Shown here: positions 42,523-50,855 of the stretch, piece by piece
Layout: each line of letters opens with the position of its first letter
Position numbering within the stretch: position 1 is the stretch's first letter
Source: Burkholderia pseudomultivorans
Lineage (GTDB): Bacteria; Pseudomonadota; Gammaproteobacteria; Burkholderiales; Burkholderiaceae
Reading direction: 5' to 3'
Length of the DNA: 64,000 nucleotides
Assembly: GCF_902499075.1 (NCBI RefSeq)
Contig: NZ_CABVPP010000030.1
Span: forward strand, 1-64,000
The notes under the pieces: generated by a model
Seen by the model: the letters and a program-made list of their open reading frames with translations, nothing else
Told to the model about the DNA's origin: nothing
Databases searched by the model: none
Made by a program: the position numbers and the translations under genes

Positions 42523-43257
42523 TCAGCACCGGCCGGTGCGCAGCGCGACGGTCCAGTCGTCGCGGCCGCGCGCGGCCGCGGTGGCGGCGGCCGTATGCCA
42601 GTCGTATTCGACTGCGTGGAATTCGGCATGCCAGCCCGATGCGGTGCGCGACACCATCGCGTAGCGCGCGTGCGGCGTGCCGGTTTCGATCCGGTGCGGG
42701 TGCGGCTGGTCGTCGGTGTAGGCCTGCAGGCCGACGCTGCCCGGGTTGACGATCAGCCGGCCGTCGTCGAGCGCCGCCGCGCGCGGCACGTGCGTGTGGC
42801 CGCACAGGATCAGCGATGCCGGCTCGTCGCCCGCGCGCTGCGCGATTTCATCGGGCGTCGCCGCGCGGCAGCCGTCGGGCGTCACCGTTTCGAGGAAATA
42901 GACGAGGTCGCTGTCCGGCGTGCCGTGGACCATCAGCACGTCGTCGTCGAGCATCAGGCGTTCGGGCAGCGCGGCGATCCATGCGAAGTGCGCGTCGCGC
43001 AGCGTGTCGTGCGCCCAGCGGTCGGACAGCCGCATCGCGTCGCGATCGCCGGCGAGCAGCTGCCGTTCGTGATTGCCCTTGATGGTCGGCAGGTCGAGCG
43101 CGATCAGGCGATCGGCCGTCTCGGGCGGATGCAGTGCGCCGGACACGATGTCGCCGAGATTGACGATCACGTCGGCGCCGCGGCGGCGGATGTCGTCGAG
43201 CACGGCGTCGAGTGCGGCGAGATTGCCGTGGATGTCGGAGAGCGCGGCGATTTTCAT
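42523..43257 (-). CDS. Calcineurin-like metallophosphoesterase (YfcE/MJ0936 type)
   Basis: A 244-residue binuclear-metal phosphoesterase. The motifs come in order: LSDIHGN (near residue 6), NLGDIVSG (near 33), GNHE (near 60), MVHGTPDS (near 108), LCGHTHVP (near 150) and the domain-closing VNPGSVGLQ. The fold is that of cytoplasmic phosphodiesterases of the YfcE group; the natural substrate is unknown. The start MKIAALSDIHGN at 43257 is the usual N-terminus. It lies upstream of the alpha/beta hydrolase gene in a likely operon, 88 bases after the acetyltransferase gene. Confidence 0.9.
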   Translation of the reverse strand: MKIAALSDIHGNLAALDAVLDDIRRRGADVIVNLGDIVSGALHPPETADRLIALDLPTIKGNHERQLLAGDRDAMRLSDRWAHDTLRDAHFAWIAALPERLMLDDDVLMVHGTPDSDLVYFLETVTPDGCRAATPDEIAQRAGDEPASLILCGHTHVPRAAALDDGRLIVNPGSVGLQAYTDDQPHPHRIETGTPHARYAMVSRTASGWHAEFHAVEYDWHTAAATAAARGRDDWTVALRTGRC

Positions 43258-43345
43258 GGCTGGGCGTCGGTGCGGGGAACGCAGATTGTCGCCAAATCGG
43301 CGCGGGCCGTCCATGGCGCGCGGCGGCGGCGTCGCGCGCCGCGCG

Positions 43346-43882
43346 TCAGTCGCTGGCGAGGCGCGCGTACATCGCGAAATCGCCTGGCGTGCCGCGCACC
43401 ATCCGGTACGCGCGCAGCAGGCCTTCGCGCCGGTAGCCGCATTTCTGCAGCACGCGTGCGGAGCCGAGGTTGGTGGTCAGCACGACGGCCTGCACGCGGA
43501 ACAGGCCGCATTCGGCGAATGCCCAGCCGGTCACGCTCGCGCATAGCGCGCTCGCGATGCCGCGTCCCCAGTACGACGGCGCGAGATCGTACGCGATCTC
43601 GGCCGAGCGGTTCGCGGTGGAGACCGTGTGCAGCCCGATCGTGCCGACCAGCGCGGCCGTTGCGTCGTCGACGATCGCGAGACGGCGGATCGAATCCGGC
43701 TCGGCCGATTCGATGCCGTCGAACAGCGGCCGCAGATCGTCGCGCGAGCGCAGGTTCCAGCTCGTGTGGCGGACGACGTCGGGATTCGACAGATAGGCGT
43801 ACCACGCATCGAGATCGGCGCGCTCGAGCTGTCGAAGCGACAGCCCCGGGAAGCCGGCGCGCGGCGGCGCGTCGATTCTCAT
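43346..43882 (-). CDS. GNAT-family N-acetyltransferase (RimJ/RimL type)
   Basis: A 178-residue acetyltransferase. SLRQLERADLDAWYAYLSNPDVVRHTSW opens the fold, AEIAYDLAPSYWGRGIASAL is motif A (acetyl-CoA pyrophosphate binding, near residue 100), and NLGSARVLQKCGYRREGLLRAY is motif B near 137. The RimJ/RimL group acetylates protein N-termini, antibiotics or small amines; the target is unknown. It heads a possible three-gene run with the metallophosphoesterase and hydrolase. The gap to the divergent porin gene is 382 bases. Confidence 0.87.
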   Translation of the reverse strand: MRIDAPPRAGFPGLSLRQLERADLDAWYAYLSNPDVVRHTSWNLRSRDDLRPLFDGIESAEPDSIRRLAIVDDATAALVGTIGLHTVSTANRSAEIAYDLAPSYWGRGIASALCASVTGWAFAECGLFRVQAVVLTTNLGSARVLQKCGYRREGLLRAYRMVRGTPGDFAMYARLASD

Positions 43883-44068
43883 CGCGCGCGCCTGCCGGCG
43901 AGCGATGCGCGTGGTGCGGCGGTGAAGCTCGGCAGGGTCGTTGGACGCATGACGCGGTTCCCGAGAGTGGACGACGCGGGTTCGATTATCCGGTGCGCCG
44001 CTCCATGCTGTACAGGCGCCGCCGTGTCGGGGTTCGACTATCTCGATCTCTGCAATAAATTGTTTTCA

Positions 44069-44096
44069 CTATTCCGCTATCGAATAGAACCGGTTC
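44069..44096. promoter_or_regulatory. Inverted repeats upstream of the porin gene
   Basis: CTATTC-N7-GAATAG (44069-44087) directly abuts the palindrome GAACCGGTTC (44087-44096). They lie in the only AT-rich part of the 382-base gap between the acetyltransferase and porin genes, next to TTGTTTTC (44060-44067). This is a likely promoter/operator of the porin gene; the regulator is unknown. Confidence 0.5.
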
Positions 44097-44264
44097 CATC
44101 TAACATGGCGGCCGCGGCGGGCATGCCCGTCGCGACATCGCGCGCGCGTCGCATGCGCGCGTCCCGCGTGCGGACGCCGCCGGTCTCGCAACGCCGGCGG
44201 ATCTCGCCGCCCGCACGCACTCGCAGCCAGAACAACGGGCCTCGCGCCCGGAGACACGACAATC

Positions 44265-45458
44265 ATGAACAAGCAACTGATCGCAGCACCGCTGCTGCTC
44301 ACGCTCGCGGGCATCGCATCCGCGCAAAGCTCCGTCACGCTGTACGGCATCGTCGATTCGGGCATCACCTATCGCAGCAACGAGCGGACCGGCTCGGCGG
44401 GCGCCTACACCGGGCATTCGAACGTCGGGCTGACGACCGGCAACCTGTCCGGCAGCCGCTGGGGCATCAAGGGCGCCGAGGATCTCGGCGGCGGCCTGCG
44501 CGCGCTGTTCGTGCTCGAGAACGGCTTCGACATCACCAACGGCACGTCCGGCCAGGGCGGCCGCCAGTTCGGCCGCCAGGCGTTCGTCGGCATCGGCAGC
44601 GACCGCTACGGCTCGATCACGCTCGGCCGCCAGTACACGTCGCTCGACGATTTCGTCAGCCCGGTCGGCCCGTCGTCGTATATCGGCGGCTTCGGCGCGC
44701 ATCCGGGCGACATCGACGATCTCGACCAGACCGCGCGCGTCGACAGCTCGATCAAGTACACGAGCGCGAACTACGCGGGCTTCACGTTCGGCGCGCTGTA
44801 CGGGTTCGGCGGCCAGCCGGGCAGCATGAAGCAGCGCAATACGTGGAGCGTCGGCGCGGCCTATGCGGCAGGCCCGCTGCGCATCGGGGTCGGCTACGAG
44901 CGTTCGGACAACAGCAAGACCGGCGCGACCGACCCGACGGCCGGCAAGTGGCAGAGCACCGACGACGGGCTGTTCAACTCGTCGATCAACGAAGGCTATG
45001 CGAGCGCGCAGTCGCAGCAGATCATCGCGACGGGCGCGACGTACGACTTCGGGCCGGCCGTGGTCGGCGTGAACTACAGCAACGTGCAGTATCGCGCCGG
45101 CGACCAGTCGCTGTTCTCGGGTCATGCGACCTTCAACGTCGCGGGCGTGTACACGCGCTGGAACGTGCAGCCGAATACGCAGCTGTTCGCCGGCTACAGC
45201 TACACGCGCGGCAGCGACGTCGACGGGATCGACAATCGTGCGCAGTATCACAACGTGACGCTCGGCGCGGTCTACGACCTGTCGAAGCGGACCAGCGTGT
45301 ACCTGCTGGGCGCGTACCAGCACGCGTCCGGCACGACGCTCGACGCGCTCGGCCGGCCGGTCGCCGCGACCGCGTCGGTGTCCGACAAGGCGAACGGCCA
45401 CTCGTCCGACTCGCGCTCGCAGACGATCGTCAGCGTCGGGTTGCGTCAGCGGTTCTGA
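44265..45458 (+). CDS. OmpC-type porin
   Basis: A 397-residue trimeric general porin of the betaproteobacterial gram-negative porin family. It has a signal peptide (residues 1-20, ending GIASA), the family start QSSVTLYGIVDSGITY, the conserved SRWGIKGAEDLGGGLRALFVLENGF, an FGRQAFVGI strand, and the C-terminal phenylalanine needed for BamA recognition (VGLRQRF). It forms a passive channel in the outer membrane. A GC-rich hairpin (45467-45487) follows the stop. It is not in an obvious operon. Confidence 0.93.
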   Translation: MNKQLIAAPLLLTLAGIASAQSSVTLYGIVDSGITYRSNERTGSAGAYTGHSNVGLTTGNLSGSRWGIKGAEDLGGGLRALFVLENGFDITNGTSGQGGRQFGRQAFVGIGSDRYGSITLGRQYTSLDDFVSPVGPSSYIGGFGAHPGDIDDLDQTARVDSSIKYTSANYAGFTFGALYGFGGQPGSMKQRNTWSVGAAYAAGPLRIGVGYERSDNSKTGATDPTAGKWQSTDDGLFNSSINEGYASAQSQQIIATGATYDFGPAVVGVNYSNVQYRAGDQSLFSGHATFNVAGVYTRWNVQPNTQLFAGYSYTRGSDVDGIDNRAQYHNVTLGAVYDLSKRTSVYLLGAYQHASGTTLDALGRPVAATASVSDKANGHSSDSRSQTIVSVGLRQRF

Positions 45459-45517
45459 CGCGCTGCGGGCGTGCCGCGCGCACGCCCCTATACTGTCGCC
45501 TCGTCTACGGCACGGCG

Positions 45518-45829
45518 ATGCTGTCCGCGACCGCGTGGCAACCGGAGCAGGTGTCGGTCGCGGGCGGCGACGCGACGTTCCGGCATCCGTCGAAGACAAT
45601 GTCGCGCACGTCGTGCACGAAGTGCGGCGAGATCGTGTTCGGCACGAACCGGCTCGGCATGCGCGTGGTGCCGAACAGCGTGACCGCGTGTGCGCACGGC
45701 GGGCAGCTGCCCGACGCGTTGCAGCCGACCATGCACCTGTTCTACCGGCAGCGCGTGATCGACGTCGTCGACGCGCTGCCGAAATTCCTCGACGGCTGGG
45801 ACCGCCCGACGCTCGACACCTCGAATTGA
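45518..45829 (+). pseudogene. 5'-truncated GFA (glutathione-dependent formaldehyde-activating-like) gene
   Basis: An open frame of 103 residues from ATG 45518 (similar sequence seems to begin a little earlier, YCRLVYGT at about 45490). The second zinc site of GFA/CENP-V proteins is present (SRTSCTKCGEIVFGTN) and the C-terminal part (HLFYRQRVIDVVDALPKFLDGW) is intact. The N-terminal CxC zinc site needed for the fold is absent, and no start signal is evident 60 bases after the porin stop. It is most likely a remnant left by a deletion that joined it to the porin gene. Confidence 0.65.
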
Positions 45830-45844
45830 ACCTGCGCCGCCGTG

Positions 45845-46130
45845 CGCCGGATAATATTTTTTCTCTTTCATTTCAATTTCGATTTGCAATCATTGACCGG
45901 ATTTCCGGGAAATTAAAAGCAATATGCGTCGATCAGAAAAAATGACGCATTTGCATTGAACGGTCCGGAAGAAAATGCCGGGGAAAATGCGCCGAAATCG
46001 CAAGCCTGGCAGGCTGTCGCGGCGCAGGAACCAGATTGGCTCGTCATCGACGAAGCTGTGTCGCGCAGCAAAATAATGGCGTGAATAATTGGCGTAGATG
46101 GTGAAATGGCGTTCACCGGAATCACCAATG
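45845..46130. other. AT-rich intergenic stretch with a 13-bp palindrome
   Basis: About 285 bases of clearly lower GC than anything else in the window, starting ATAATATTTTTTCTCTTTC. It contains the perfect palindrome ATTTCCGGGAAAT at 45901-45913. No convincing gene is seen on either strand. It forms the promoter region of the secreted beta-propeller gene and may be a target for H-NS-like silencers. Confidence 0.7.
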
Positions 46131-46185
46131 TTTCATACGTCGCGATTTACAGTGTCGAAAAACGTCCGTCTGGGGAGCATCGTTC

Positions 46186-48102
46186 ATGTCAATGAAACAA
46201 ATTCGCGCAGCATTACTGGGAATGTGCATGGCGATGCTGGCGCCGGCGAGTCATGCGCAATACACGACCGACTGGCTCGCGAACACGTTCGGCACGCTGG
46301 CCGCGCACGTCGGCAACGGCGCGCGCTCGATGTGGGTCGCGCCCGAAGGCGTGATCTACACGTCGTCGCGCTGGGACGAGAACGCCGGCGGCGTCGCGAT
46401 CTACCAGAACGGGCAGACGCTCGGCACGATCGGCATCCACGACGAATTCCAGGGCGGTGCGATCACCGGCAACGCGACGTCGATCTTCGTCGCGCTCGGC
46501 TACAACCGGACCTTCGGCAGCGGCTCGGTGGGCCGCTACAACCGCGGCACGAATACGCGCGACCTGCGCATCCCGGTCAGCACGTGGACGGGCATCCAGA
46601 ACGCCGACGTGATCACCGGCCTCGCGACGGCCGGCAACCTGCTGTATGCGAGCGACTTCTACGGCAACCGCGTGCGCGTCTATACGACCGACGGCGTGTG
46701 GCAGCGCGACATCGGCGTGCAGGGGCCGGGCGCACTGGCGCTCGATGCCGCCGGCAACCTGTGGGTCGCGCGCATGAGCGCGGGGGTGGTCGTGCAATAC
46801 AGCCCGACCGGCACGCAGATGAACACGATCCAGATGGCGGCCGGTGCGCGGCCGGCGTCGCTGTATTTCGACGCGGCGGCGGGGCAGCTGCTGGTGGGCG
46901 ACGAAGGCCCGGACATGAACATCAAGGTCTACGGGCTGCTCGGCCTGCCGCTGCAGGTCGGCACCTTCGGCGTGCAGGGCGGCTATCTCGACACGACGTC
47001 GGGCATCAAGGGGCAGGTCGGCGACAAGCGCTTCACGCGCGTGGTCGGCATCGGCAAGGATTCGGCCGGCAACCTGTACGTGCTCAACAACGCGTGGGGC
47101 GGCGGCTGGGATCTGGGCCGCAACGGCAGCACCGACATCCATGCGTACAGCCCGACCGGCACGCTGCAATGGAAACTGCAGGCGCTGAACTTCGAGGCGG
47201 CCGCCGCGCCCGATCCGGCGACCGACGGCGCGTTCTTCTACAGCGGCAACAACGTCTACACGGGTTCGGCGGGCGGCACGTTCGTCGCGAACACGATCGA
47301 CCCGTTCACCTATCCGAAGGACCCGCGCCTCGACATGAACGACTACCAGCGCGGCCAGCACTTCGGCCAGCTCGTGACGGTCGGCGGCAACCGGATCCTC
47401 GTCGCGTCGGGGCAGAACCCCGGCAACTTCAACTTCTACCACTTCAATCCGGCGAGCGGCTACATCGCGATTCCCGACGGCTCGATTCCGGGCAAGCCGT
47501 TCAACACGAGCCTGCAGGTGACGGCCGGCTTCGCGATCGACGGCAACGGCGACGTGTGGGCCGGGCTCGACCGCACCAACAATATCTCCCACTACCCGAT
47601 GACGGGCTTCGACGCGACCGGCAAGCCGTCATGGGGCGCGGCGACGCAGATCCCGATCCCGCGCTCGGTGCTGCCGCTCACGCGGATCATCTACCAGTCC
47701 GACAGCGACACGATGATCCTCGCGCAGGGCATCTCCGGAAGCTGGGACTGGACCGCGATGAACGGCCATATCGAGGTCTATCACGGCTGGAAGGGCGGCA
47801 ACACGAGCACGCCGAGCCCGGTGATCAACCTGACGAGCGCGAATCCGAAATCGATCGCGGCGGCCGGCCACTACCTGTTCGTCGGCTACGTGCACACCGT
47901 GCCGAACGTCGACGTGTTCGACCTGAACACGGGCAACCTCGTCACCACGCTGACCAACTCGAACACGCCGGCGATGGACGTCGGCAACGACGTCGACTCG
48001 ATGTACGGGATCCGCGCGTACCTGCGCTCGACCGGCGAATACGTGATCACGAAGGACAACTACAACGGCACGAGCCTCGTCGTGTATCGCTGGCATCCGT
48101 GA
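46186..48102 (+). CDS. Secreted beta-propeller (NHL/SMP-30-like) protein of unknown function
   Basis: A 638-residue exported protein. A signal peptide (about residues 1-24, ending ASHA before QYTTDWL) is followed by repeated strand patterns of a propeller, for example GPGALALDAAGNLWVARMSAG, FTRVVGIGKDSAGNLYVLNN and AGFAIDGNGDVWAGLDRTNN. The A-x-D-x-x-G-N-L-W/Y-V element is typical of NHL or SMP-30-type blades. The substrate or partner is unknown. GGGGAG lies 8 bases before the ATG; a second ATG two codons on is possible. It is preceded by an AT-rich region and converges with the tsdA-type operon. Confidence 0.8.
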   Translation: MSMKQIRAALLGMCMAMLAPASHAQYTTDWLANTFGTLAAHVGNGARSMWVAPEGVIYTSSRWDENAGGVAIYQNGQTLGTIGIHDEFQGGAITGNATSIFVALGYNRTFGSGSVGRYNRGTNTRDLRIPVSTWTGIQNADVITGLATAGNLLYASDFYGNRVRVYTTDGVWQRDIGVQGPGALALDAAGNLWVARMSAGVVVQYSPTGTQMNTIQMAAGARPASLYFDAAAGQLLVGDEGPDMNIKVYGLLGLPLQVGTFGVQGGYLDTTSGIKGQVGDKRFTRVVGIGKDSAGNLYVLNNAWGGGWDLGRNGSTDIHAYSPTGTLQWKLQALNFEAAAAPDPATDGAFFYSGNNVYTGSAGGTFVANTIDPFTYPKDPRLDMNDYQRGQHFGQLVTVGGNRILVASGQNPGNFNFYHFNPASGYIAIPDGSIPGKPFNTSLQVTAGFAIDGNGDVWAGLDRTNNISHYPMTGFDATGKPSWGAATQIPIPRSVLPLTRIIYQSDSDTMILAQGISGSWDWTAMNGHIEVYHGWKGGNTSTPSPVINLTSANPKSIAAAGHYLFVGYVHTVPNVDVFDLNTGNLVTTLTNSNTPAMDVGNDVDSMYGIRAYLRSTGEYVITKDNYNGTSLVVYRWHP

Positions 48103-48126
48103 GCGCGCGGGCCGCGCGGATCGCGC

Positions 48127-49053
48127 TCAGGGCGCGCCGAGCACGCGGCCGTTCACGCTGCGTCCGTACATCGAGTCGGGCGAATCGTGGAACTTCGCGC
48201 GCGTGTCTTCCACCGAGCCGGTGAAGCGCGGGTCCTGCGGACGTTCGTGGCTGTCCATGAAGGTCGCGACGTCCCACGCCTGCTGATCGGTCAGCGTGCC
48301 GCCGAGCCCGAGCGGCATGTTGGCCTTGATGAAGCCGGCCGCGTTGCGGATGTCGCCCATCCCGGCGCCCCAGTTGAACGAGCGCGCGCCCCACAGCGGC
48401 GGGAACACGGGCTTGCCGCCGCTCGACTGGCCCTGTCCGTCCGCGCCGTGACACAGCGCGCAGTGCTGCGTATAGACGGCGGCGCCGCGCGCGTAGTCGG
48501 CCTTCTGCGCCGGCGGCGGCAGTTTCGGGAAGCCTTGGCCGGGCAGCTTCGTGCCGACCGGCGCGCCTTTCGCGAGCCAGTACGAATACGTTTCGAGCGC
48601 CACGAGGATCGGGTCGCCGGCCGGCGGCGCCTTGCCGTTCATGCTGTAGCGAAAGCAGCCCTGCAGGCGCTCGGCGAACGTGTTCACGTGACCGTTCTTG
48701 CTGCGGTAGGCCGGATACAGCGGGTACGCGGCCCACATCGGGCTCGAATCGGGGCGGCGGCCCGCGTCGAGATGGCAGCTCGCGCAGGTCAGCTTGTTGC
48801 CGACGTACTTGCCCGCGAACTCGGGTGTGTGCAGGAAGATCTGCTCGCCGAGCTTCACGGTCTTGCCGAAGTCGTCGGCGGGAATCGCCGATTCGGCCGG
48901 CGGCGTGAACGGTTTCGCCGCGGGCGTGGCGACGGCGGGCGCGGGCGACGAGGCGGCGGGCGGTGCATCCTGCGGCGCGGCTGCGAAGGCGAGCGCCGGC
49001 AGCCACGCGGCGCCCAGCAGCGTGCGGCGGATCAGCGTCGTGCGATCGATCAT
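48127..49053 (-). CDS. tsdA: Dihaem cytochrome c, TsdA-like thiosulfate dehydrogenase
   Basis: A 308-residue periplasmic dihaem cytochrome. A signal peptide (about 1-25) is followed by a Pro/Ala-rich linker. The haem sites are C90-x-x-C93-H94 and C198-x-x-C201-H202. Cys133 in QGCFRYSMNGK lies where TsdA has the unusual cysteine axial ligand of haem 1. Met246 (ANMPLG), 44 residues after His202, fits the haem 2 ligand. RSMNGK-type and YSYWLAKGAP segments also match TsdA, which couples thiosulfate and tetrathionate. The start overlaps the stop of the upstream tsdB-like gene by four bases (ATGA). Confidence 0.82.
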   Translation of the reverse strand: MIDRTTLIRRTLLGAAWLPALAFAAAPQDAPPAASSPAPAVATPAAKPFTPPAESAIPADDFGKTVKLGEQIFLHTPEFAGKYVGNKLTCASCHLDAGRRPDSSPMWAAYPLYPAYRSKNGHVNTFAERLQGCFRYSMNGKAPPAGDPILVALETYSYWLAKGAPVGTKLPGQGFPKLPPPAQKADYARGAAVYTQHCALCHGADGQGQSSGGKPVFPPLWGARSFNWGAGMGDIRNAAGFIKANMPLGLGGTLTDQQAWDVATFMDSHERPQDPRFTGSVEDTRAKFHDSPDSMYGRSVNGRVLGAP

Positions 49054-49736
49054 GGCTTGTCTCCCTGCGCGGCGCCGCCGCGCGCGTAGTACGCGGCGAC
49101 CGCGTCGATGTCGGTGTCGGACAGCTTGCCGGCGATCATCGGCATCAGCGCCATCGGGCCGGGTGCGCGCGTGCCGTGCTTCCACGCGTTCAACTGGCCG
49201 GCGAGATACGCGGCCGGCTGGCCTGCGAGCGGCGGAAACGCGGTGCCCACGCCGATGCCGCCGGGGCCGTGACATTGCGCGCAGGCCGGCAGGCCCTGCG
49301 ACCAGCGTCCGCGCGTCGCGAGCCACGCGCCGGTGCTGGCCGGGTCGATCGACGTGTCGTCGGATGTCGCGACGGCCGGTGCGGCGGGCAGGCTCGCGAA
49401 GTACGCGGAGACCGCATCGCGCTCGCGCGCCGATAGCAGTTTCGCGAGCGGCTGCATCACGGGGTTCTGGCGCGTGCCGTCGGCGAACGCCGACAGTTGC
49501 GCGGACAGGTACGCGGCGCTGGCGCCCGCGAGACGCGGGAAACCGGCGGCCGCATTGCCTTCGCCGTGGGCGCCGTGGCAGCCGATGCATGCGGCCACGC
49601 CCGTCGTCGTGCCCTGTGTCGCCAGCGTCTTGCCGAGCGTCGCGTCGTCCGCGTGCGCGGTGCCGGCCAGCAGCGCCGCCGTCGCGAGCAGCAGCGGCGC
49701 GAACCGGCGTCGCGGTGTTTCGACCGGATCGTTCAC
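49050..49736 (-). CDS. tsdB: Dihaem cytochrome c4-type protein, TsdB-like
   Basis: A 228-residue periplasmic protein with a signal peptide (1-29, ending GTAHA) and two similar cytochrome domains. The haem sites are C50-IG-C53-H54 and C152-AQ-C155-H156, with methionine ligands likely at about 94 and 198-200. TsdB proteins of this type accept electrons from TsdA and pass them to the oxidase chain. The GTG start at 49736 is chosen because AAAGGAGG lies just upstream; an ATG at 49760 has none. It is cotranscribed with tsdA (4-base overlap) and the two genes upstream. Confidence 0.82.
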   Translation of the reverse strand: MNDPVETPRRRFAPLLLATAALLAGTAHADDATLGKTLATQGTTTGVAACIGCHGAHGEGNAAAGFPRLAGASAAYLSAQLSAFADGTRQNPVMQPLAKLLSARERDAVSAYFASLPAAPAVATSDDTSIDPASTGAWLATRGRWSQGLPACAQCHGPGGIGVGTAFPPLAGQPAAYLAGQLNAWKHGTRAPGPMALMPMIAGKLSDTDIDAVAAYYARGGAAQGDKP

Positions 49737-49800
49737 GTCTCCTCCTTTGTTGTTTGTCATGCGTCTCGTGCGTAGGGCGCGTCCCGCGCGGCCGGTGTCG

Positions 49801-50847
49801 TCAGCCCGCGTCGGGCTGCTCGCGCGCGGGCGCGGCGCTCGACGCCGGCGTCGTGCCGTCGTATCGGCCGAAACCGTAGCGCCGGAAAATCCGAAATGCA
49901 TCCGGCGACCGGATGAACGCGAGCCACGCTCGCGCGGCTTCCGGATGCGGCGCGCCCTTCACCATCGCGCCCGCATAGATCGCCGTCGTATTGTGCGCGG
50001 AAGGAATGTCGACGTGCATCAGCGGATGCCCGGCCTGTTCCTGGAATGCGGCTTCGGACTGCCACAGCACGCCGGCATCCGCGCGTCCCTGCATCAGGAA
50101 CAGCGCGGTTTCGCGATGGTGGATATGGGTGAGCTCGGTCGTGCCCGCGCGCACCTTGTCGTCGTAGACGGTGCGCGCGAGCGCGTCGCCGCCGGCCTTC
50201 ACGAGCGACGCGCGAATCTGGCGCGCGACGCCTTCGAACGCCGGATTCGGCATCGCGAGCTTCACGTCGGGCCGCGCGAGATCGTTCAGCGACGCGATGC
50301 GTTTCGGATTGCCGGCGCGCACCATGATCGTCAGCTGGTTCGTCACATACGGCACGGCCGGGCCGGCGAGCGTGCCGTCCGCGATCAGTTCGTCGATCTT
50401 GCCGAGTCCCGCGAAATACGCATCGGGCTTGACCGTCCACGTCATGTTGCCGACCGTGATCGTGCCGCCCGCGTGAATCTGCTTCACGAGCAGGCCGGGC
50501 GGGATCGTCTCCCAGTAGATGCGGCCGCGATAGTCGGGATGGTCCTGCTCGAACTTCGCGACGAGCGGCGCCATCGCGAAGAAATAGTTGCCGCCGACGA
50601 ACAGCACGAGCTTCGGCGCGCTGAGGTCGCCGTGGAAATCGGCGAGCACGTCGACTTGCGGGACCGTGAATTCGAGGCCGCGATCGAGCGCATCGTTGTT
50701 GCGACCGTTCTGCCACGGCGGGAAGACGGTCGAGGCGGAATCGACGGGCGCGGCGAGCGCGAACGCGCCGGCGCAGCACAGCCAGGCGGAGAGCAGCGCG
50801 CGCAGGCGCGGGCGGCGCGGTTTCGGAGTCGGATGAGCGGACGTCAT
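49801..50847 (-). CDS. Periplasmic solute-binding protein (molybdate/sulfate type), no permease nearby
   Basis: A 348-residue exported type II solute-binding protein (signal peptide about 1-33). Segments fit the ModA/sulfate-binding fold: PKLVLFVGGNYFFAMAPLV, YRGRIYWETIPPGLLVKQI, VTNQLTIMVRAGNPKRIASLNDLARPDVKLAMPNPAFEGV (in part) and RADAGVLWQSEAAF. No ABC permease or ATPase is encoded anywhere near. Two ATG starts are possible; the one at 50847 has GAGG well placed, while that at 50859 overlaps the upstream stop. It lies in an operon with tsdBA-type cytochromes, so binding of a sulfur oxyanion is plausible (inferred). Confidence 0.78.
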   Translation of the reverse strand: MTSAHPTPKPRRPRLRALLSAWLCCAGAFALAAPVDSASTVFPPWQNGRNNDALDRGLEFTVPQVDVLADFHGDLSAPKLVLFVGGNYFFAMAPLVAKFEQDHPDYRGRIYWETIPPGLLVKQIHAGGTITVGNMTWTVKPDAYFAGLGKIDELIADGTLAGPAVPYVTNQLTIMVRAGNPKRIASLNDLARPDVKLAMPNPAFEGVARQIRASLVKAGGDALARTVYDDKVRAGTTELTHIHHRETALFLMQGRADAGVLWQSEAAFQEQAGHPLMHVDIPSAHNTTAIYAGAMVKGAPHPEAARAWLAFIRSPDAFRIFRRYGFGRYDGTTPASSAAPAREQPDAG

Positions 50848-50855
50848 CGAGGGCC

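Noticed and set aside
45913-46128. A 71-codon minus-strand frame in the AT-rich intergenic region
   Set aside because: No ribosome binding site, no recognisable domain, and it lies over the promoter region of the propeller gene.
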